DNA from: Pleurodeles waltl
Taxonomy: Eukaryota > Chordata > Amphibia > Caudata > Salamandridae
Direction: 5' to 3'
DNA: 64,000 nucleotides
Assembly: GCF_031143425.1 (NCBI RefSeq)
Contig: NW_027150018.1
Span: forward strand, 62,001-126,000
The notes beneath the pieces were generated by a model, which was not told the DNA's origin, ran no database searches, and saw only the letters and a program-made list of their open reading frames with translations. Every line of letters begins with the position of its first letter. Positions within the stretch are counted from its first letter, which is position 1. The position numbers and the translations under genes are program-made. This document shows, in pieces, positions 58,770 to 64,000 of the stretch.

Positions 58770-61449
58770 GTGACTTGCTGGGCTCGGACCTGGTTCTGTT
58801 ACCCAGAATCCTTTGCAAACCTCAAAATTTGGCTAAAAAAACACATGTTCCTCACATTTCTGTGGCAGAAAGTTCTGGAATCTGAGAGAAGCCACAAATT
58901 TCCTTCCACCCAGCGTTCCTCCAATTCTCACGATAAGAATGATACCTCACTTGTGTGGGTAGGCCTAGCGCCCGCGACAGGAAACGCCCCAAAGCGCAAA
59001 GTGGACACATCCACATTTTTGAAAGAAAACAGAGGTGTTTTTTGCGAAGTGCCTACCTGTAGATTTTGGCCTCTAGCTCAGCCGGCACCTAGGGAAACCT
59101 ACCAAACCTGTGCATTTCTGAAAACTAGAGACCTAGGGGAATCCAAGGAGGGGTGACTTGTGGGGCTCGGACCAGGTTCTGTTACCCAGAATCCTTTGCG
59201 AACCTCAAAATTTGGCTAAAAAAACACATGTTCCTCACATTTCTGTGGCAGAAAGTTCTGGAATCTGAGAGGAGCCACAAATTTCCTTCCATCCAGCGTT
59301 CCCCCAAGTCTCCCGATAAAAATGATACCTCACTTGTGTGGGTAGGCCTAGCGCCCGCGACAGGAAACGCCCCAAAGCGCAAAGTGGACACATCCACATT
59401 TTTGAAAGAAAACAGAGGTGTTTTTTGCGAAGTGCCTACCTGTAGATTTTGGCCTCTAGCTCTGCCGGCACCTAGGGAAACCTACCAAACCTGTGCATTT
59501 CTGAAAACTAGAGACCTAGGGGAATCCAAGGAGGGGTGACTTGTGGGGCTCGGACCAGGTTCTGTTACCCAGAATCCTTTGCAAACCTCAAAATTTGGCT
59601 AAAAAAACACATGTTCCTCACATTTCTGTGGCAGAAAGTTCTGGAATCTGAGAGGAGCCACAAATTTCCTTCCATCCAGCGTTCCCCCAAGTCTCCCGAT
59701 AAAAATGATACCTCACTTGTGTGGGTAGGCCTAGCGCCCGCGACAGGAAACGCCCCAAAGCGCAACGTTGACACATCCAAATTTTTGAAAGAAAACAGAG
59801 GTGTTTTTTGCGAAGTGCCTACCTGTAGATTTTGGCCTCTAGCTCAGCCGGCACCTAGGGAAACCTACCAAACCTGTGCATTTCTGAAAACTAGAGACCT
59901 AGGGGAATCCAAGGAGGGGTGACTTGCTGGGCTCGGACCAGGTTCTATTACCCAGAATCCTTTGCAAACCTCAAAATTTGGCTAAAAAAACACATGTTCC
60001 TCACATTTCTGTGGCAGAAAGTTCTGGAATCTGAGAGAAGCCACAAATTTCCTACCACCCAGCGTTCCTCCAAGTCTCACGATAAGAATGATACCTCACT
60101 TGTGTGGGTAGGCCTAGCGCCCGTGACAGGAAACGCCCCAAAGCGCAACTTGGACACATCCAAATTTTTGAAAGAAAACAGAGGTGTTTTTTTGCGAAGT
60201 GCCTACCTGTAGATTTTGGCCTCTAGCTCAGCCGGCACCTAGGGAAACCTACCACACCTGTGCATTTCTGAAAACTAGAGACCTAGGGGAATCCAAGGAG
60301 GGGTGACTTGTGGGGCTCGGAACAGGTTCTGTTACCCAGAATCCTTTGCAAACCTCAAAATTTGGCTAAAAAAACACATGTTCCTCACTTTTCTGTGGCA
60401 GAAAGTTCTGGAATCTGAGAGGAGCCACGAATTTCCATCCACCCAGCGTTCCCCCAAGTCTCCCGATAAAAATGATACCTCACTTGTGTGGGTGGGCCTA
60501 GCGCCCGCGACAGAAAACGCCCCAAAGCGCAACGTGGACACATCCAAATTTTTGAAAGAAACAGAGTTGTTTTTTGCGAAGTGCCTACCTGTAGATTTTG
60601 GCCTCTAGCTCAGCCGGCACCTAGGGAAACCTACCAAACCTGTGCATTTCTGAAAACTAGAGACCTAGGGGAATCCAAGGAGGGGTGACTTGCGGGGCTC
60701 GGACCAGGTTCTCTTACCCAGAATCCTTTGCAAACCTCAAAATTTGGCTAAAAAAACACATGTTCCTCACATTTCTGTTGCAGAAAGTTTTGGAATCTGA
60801 GAGGAGCCACACATTTTTTTCCACCCAGCGTTTCCCTAAGTCTCCCGATAAAAATGATACCTCACTTGTGTGGGTAGGCCTAGCGCCCGCGACAGGAAAC
60901 GCCCCAAAGCGCAACGTGGCCACATCCAAATTTTTGAAAGAAAACAGAGGTGTTTCTTGCGAAGTGCCTACCTGTAGATTTTGGCCTCTAGCTCAGCCGG
61001 CACCTAGGGAAACCTACCAAACCTGTGCATTTCTGAAAACTAGAGACCTAGGGGAATCCAAGGAGTGGTGACTTGTGGGGTTCGGAACAGGTTCTGTTAC
61101 CCAGAATCCTTTGCAAACCTCAAAATTTGGCTAAAAAAACACATGTTCCTCACTTTTCTGTGGCAGAAAGTTCTGGAATCTGAGAGGAGCCACGAATTTC
61201 CATCCACCCAGCGTTCCCCCAAGTCTCCCGATAAAAATGATACCTCACTTGTGTGGGTAGGCCTAGCGCCGTGACAGAAAACGCCCCAAAGCGCAACGTG
61301 GACACATCCAAATTTTTTAAAGAAACAGAGGTGTTTTTTTGCGAAGTGCCTACCTGTAGATTTTGGCCTCTAGCTCAGCCGGCACCTAGGGAAACCTACC
61401 AAACCTGTGCATTTCTGAAAACTAGAGACCTAGGGGAATCCAAGGAGGG
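58770..61449. repeat. Domain IV unit with an extra hybrid monomer (seven monomers)
   Basis: Monomers begin at 58770 (M1), 59153 (M5 front, M1 tail), 59536 (M5), 59919 (M6), 60303 (M7), 60685 (M3) and 61068 (M8, 382 bp). The hybrid is what an unequal exchange between M5 of one unit and M1 of another would give. The M8 has lost one base in GCGCCCGTGAC (GCGCCGTGAC near 61266-61275). Confidence 0.91.
59153..59535. repeat. Hybrid monomer (M5 front, M1 tail)
   Basis: GCGAACC, CCATCCAGCG and CCCCCAAG mark M5. GCGCAAAGTGG, CCACATTTTTG and GCTCTGCCGG mark domain IV M1. The switch lies between about 59310 and 59382. It accounts for the extra monomer in the unit 58770-61449. Confidence 0.87.
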
Positions 61450-63747
61450 GTGACTTGCTGGGCTCGGACCTGGTTCTGTTACCCAGAATCCTTTGCAAAC
61501 CTCAAAATTTGGCTAAAAAAACACATGTTCCTCACATTTCTGTGGCAGAAAGTTCTGGAATCTGAGAGAAGCCACAAATTTCCTTCCACCCAGCGTTCCT
61601 CCAATTCTCACGATAAGAATGATACCTCACTTGTGTGGGTAGGCCTAGCGCCCGCGACAGGAAACGCCCCAAAGCGCAAAGTGGACACATCCACATTTTT
61701 GAAAGAAAACAGAGGTGTTTTTTGCGAAGTGCCTACCTGTAGATTTTGGCCTCTAGCTCTGCCGGCACCTAGGGAAACCTACCAAACCTGTGCATTTCTG
61801 AAAACTAGAGACCTAGGGGAATCCAAGGAGGGGTGACTTGTGGGGCTCGGACCAGGTTCTGTTACCCAGAATCCTTTGCGAACCTCAAAATTTGGCTAAA
61901 AAAACACATGTTCCTCACATTTCTGTGGCAGAAAGTTCTGGAATCTGAGAGGAGCCACAAATTTCCTTCCATCCAGCGTTCCCCCAAGTCTCCCGATAAA
62001 AATGATACCTCACTTGTGTGGGTAGGCCTAGCGCCCGCGACAGGAAACGCCCCAAAGCGCAACGTTGACACATCCAAATTTTTGAAAGAAAACAGAGGTG
62101 TTTTTTGCGAAGTGCCTACCTGTAGATTTTGGCCTCTAGCTCAGCCGGCACCTAGGGAAACCTACCAAACCTGTGCATTTCTGAAAACTAGAGACCTAGG
62201 GGAATCCAAGGAGGGGTGACTTGCTGGGCTCGGACCAGGTTCTATTACCCAGAATCCTTTGCAAACCTCAAAATTTGGCTAAAAAAACACATGTTCCTCA
62301 CATTTCTGTGGCAGAAAGTTCTGGAATCTGAGAGAAGCCACAAATTTCCTACCACCCAGCGTTCCTCCAAGTCTCACGATAAGAATGATACCTCACTTGT
62401 GTGGGTAGGCCTAGCGCCCGTGACAGGAAACGCCCCAAAGCGCAACTTGGACACATCCAAATTTTTGAAAGAAAACAGAGGTGTTTTTTTGCGAAGTGCC
62501 TACCTGTAGATTTTGGCCTCTAGCTCAGCCGGCACCTAGGGAAACCTACCCCACCTGTGCATTTCTGAAAACTAGAGACCTAGGGGAATCCAAGGAGGGG
62601 TGACTTGTGGGGCTCGGAACAGGTTCTGTTACCCAGAATCCTTTGCAAACCTCAAAATTTGGCTAAAAAAACACATGTTCCTCACTTTTCTGTGGCAGAA
62701 AGTTCTGGAATCTGAGAGGAGCCACGAATTTCCATCCACCCAGCGTTCCCCCAAGTCTCCCGATAAAAATGATACCTCACTTGTGTGGGTGGGCCTAGCG
62801 CCCGCGACAGAAAACGCCCCAAAGCGCAACATGGACACATCCAAATTTTTGAAAGAAACAGAGTTGTTTTTTGCGAAGTGCCTACCTGTAGATTTTGGCC
62901 TCTAGCTCAGCCGGCACCTAGGGAAACCTACCAAACCTGTGCATTTCTGAAAACTAGAGACCTAGGGGAATCCAAGGAGGGGTGACTTGCGGGGCTCGGA
63001 CCAGGTTCTCTTACCCAGAATCCTTTGCAAACCTCAAAATTTGGCTAAAAAAACACATGTTCCTCACATTTCTGTTGCAGAAAGTTTTGGAATCTGAGAG
63101 GAGCCACACATTTTTTTCCACCCAGCGTTTCCCTAAGTCTCCCGATAAAAATGATACCTCACTTGTGTGGGTAGGCCTAGCGCCCGCGACAGGAAACGCC
63201 CCAAAGCGCAACGTGGCCACATCCAAATTTTTGAAAGAAAACAGAGGTGTTTCTTGCGAAGTGCCTACCTGTAGATTTTGGCCTCTAGCTCAGCCGGCAC
63301 CTAGGGAAACCTACCAAACCTGTGCATTTCTGAAAACTAGAGACCTAGGGGAATCCAAGGAGTGGTGACTTGTGGGGTTCGGAACAGGTTCTGTTACCCA
63401 GAATCCTTTGCAAACCTCAAAATTTGGCTAAAAAAACACATGTTCCTCACTTTTCTGTGGCAGAAAGTTCTGGAATCTGAGAGGAGCCACGAATTTCCAT
63501 CCACCCAGCGTTCCCCCAAGTCTCCCGATAAAAATGATACCTCACTTGTGTGGGTAGGCCTAGCGCCCGTGACAGAAAACGCCCCAAAGCACAACGTGGA
63601 CACATCCAAATTTTTGAAAGAAACAGAGGTGTTTTTTTGCGAAGTGCCTACCTGTAGATTTTGGCCTCTAGCTCAGCCGGCACCTAGGGAAACCTACCAA
63701 ACCTGTGCATTTCTGAAAACTAGAGACCTAGGGGAATCCAAGGAGGG
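61450..63747. repeat. Domain IV hexamer, copy at 61450
   Basis: Monomers begin at 61450, 61833, 62216, 62600, 62982 and 63365. It shares GCAACATGGACAC (M7) and AAAGCACAACG (M8) with the hexamer at 54555, 6,895 bp earlier. The M6 has a private ACCCCACCTG. Confidence 0.94.
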
Positions 63748-64000
63748 GTGACTTGCTGGGCTCGGACCTGGTTCTGTTACCCAGAATCCTTTGCAAACCT
63801 CAAAATTTGGCTAAAAAAACACATGTTCCTCACATTTCTGTGGCAGAAAGTTCTGGAATCTGAGAGAAGCCACAAATTTCCTTCCACCCAGCGTTCCTCC
63901 AATTCTCACGATAAGAATGATACCTCACTTGTGTGGGTAGGCCTAGCGCCCGCGACAGGAAACGCCCCAAAGCGCAAAGTGGACACATCCACATTTTTGA
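63748..64000. repeat. Partial M1 monomer at the right window edge
   Basis: These are the first 253 bp of an M1 (CGGACCTGG head, CTCCAATTCTCAC, GCGCAAAGTGG). It would start the next domain IV hexamer, so the array continues to the right. Confidence 0.95.

Larger units (their letters stand above)
166..63751 (+). other. Serial overlapping open frames, judged non-coding
   Basis: Most 383-bp monomers open a frame of 128-129 codons that starts at GTG and ends at TGA in the next monomer, overlapping its start as GTGA. Because 383 leaves remainder 2 on division by 3, successive monomers are read in different frames. Upstream of each start is AAGGAGGG, which resembles a ribosome binding site but lies too close to the GTG. 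M6 monomers (384 bp) end after 97 codons and M7 after 101. The predicted product has no signal peptide, domain or motif that I recognise. Between M1 and M8 I count 6 synonymous and 11 nonsynonymous changes plus a compensated indel pair, which shows no clear constraint. Confidence 0.4.
1..64000. repeat. 383-bp satellite DNA, continuous tandem array (about 167 monomers)
   Basis: The motif GTGACTTG (or a one-base variant) recurs every 383 bp from 166 to 63748, with occasional 382, 384 or 385-bp steps. All monomers run head to tail in one orientation and nothing else lies between them. The monomer is 48% G+C. Eight diagnostic classes recur in ordered multi-monomer blocks, so this is a higher-order satellite and not a simple monomeric one. 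The array continues beyond both window ends. No family name is assigned because I do not recognise the sequence. Eukaryotic origin is inferred from array size, HOR structure and CpG depletion. Confidence 0.98.
44214..64000. repeat. Array domain IV: 2,298-bp hexameric HOR
   Basis: The hexamer M1-M5-M6-M7-M3-M8 begins at 44214, 49959, 52257, 54555 and 61450, with variant units at 56853 and 58770. From about 44.2 kb several linked variants appear together: GCTCTGCCGG in M1, and TTCTCTTACC plus GTGTTTCTTGCG in M3 from 45746. The lineage therefore changes here, although the 10-mer that starts at 42682 runs across the line, so the boundary is approximate. Confidence 0.8.

Noticed and set aside
166..63751. 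Annotating each 128-129 codon frame as a protein gene
   Set aside because: The frames are imposed by repeat geometry, shift in M6/M7 monomers, start at GTG in an array that looks eukaryotic, match no family that I know, and show 6 synonymous against 11 nonsynonymous differences between M1 and M8.
1..64000. CRISPR array
   Set aside because: Repeats are 383 bp and contiguous, with no short repeat-spacer alternation and no unique spacers.
1..64000. Transposon, LTR or insertion-sequence array
   Set aside because: I see no terminal inverted repeats, LTR ends, target-site duplications, transposase or reverse transcriptase frames. Periodicity is continuous through every possible boundary.
1..64000. 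rRNA gene or intergenic-spacer array
   Set aside because: No conserved rRNA segment is recognisable in any monomer, and a 383-bp unit is too short for an rDNA unit. A spacer sub-repeat would need flanking rRNA genes, which are not in the window.
1..64000. Telomeric or simple-sequence repeats
   Set aside because: No short-unit tandem runs exist beyond homopolymers of up to eight bases.

Overview
The whole 64,000-base window is one uninterrupted tandem array of a 383-bp satellite repeat, about 167 monomers, all in the same orientation. I see no unique sequence, no supported protein gene, no RNA gene, no mobile element and no array edge. I do not recognise the repeat family and cannot name the organism. 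Several things point to a eukaryotic nuclear satellite from a heterochromatic block (centromeric, pericentromeric, subtelomeric or interstitial): uninterrupted megasatellite structure, multi-monomer higher-order repeats (HORs), a near-dinucleosomal monomer, and CpG depletion (10 CpG against 21 GpC in the monomer at 26978-27360, which is 48% G+C). This is inference.

I set monomer position 1 at the first G of the motif GTGACTTG. Every monomer can then be assigned to one of eight main classes, M1 to M8, defined by linked diagnostic bases. One further recurrent hybrid, M9, and about a dozen single hybrids also occur. Neighbouring classes differ by roughly 5%: the M1 at 26978 and the M8 at 26595 differ by 17 substitutions and 2 single-base indels. 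Copies of the same HOR unit are about 99.7-99.9% identical.

The layout has four domains. Domain I (1-4763) is two near-identical 2,299-bp hexamers, M1-M6-M7-M6-M9-M8. Domain II (4764 to about 19.7 kb) is an irregular mosaic rich in hybrid monomers. Domain III (about 19.7 to 44.2 kb) is built on a 12-mer of 4,596 bp (M1-M2-M3-M4-M1-M5-M6-M7-M3-M8-M3-M8) with 10-mer and 6-mer derivatives and two independent duplications of an M3-M8-M1 trio. Domain IV (about 44.2 kb to the end) is dominated by a 2,298-bp hexamer, M1-M5-M6-M7-M3-M8, which equals the 12-mer after removal of two internal blocks.

There are no genes to work together. Each monomer does carry a nearly full-length open frame (128-129 codons, GTG start overlapping the previous TGA) and an antisense 71-codon frame. 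I judge both non-coding, because single-base length changes break the forward frame in many monomers and class differences show no clear protein-level constraint. The most interesting possible functional signal is a perfect three-box heat-shock element in every class except M3, about 134 copies in the window.
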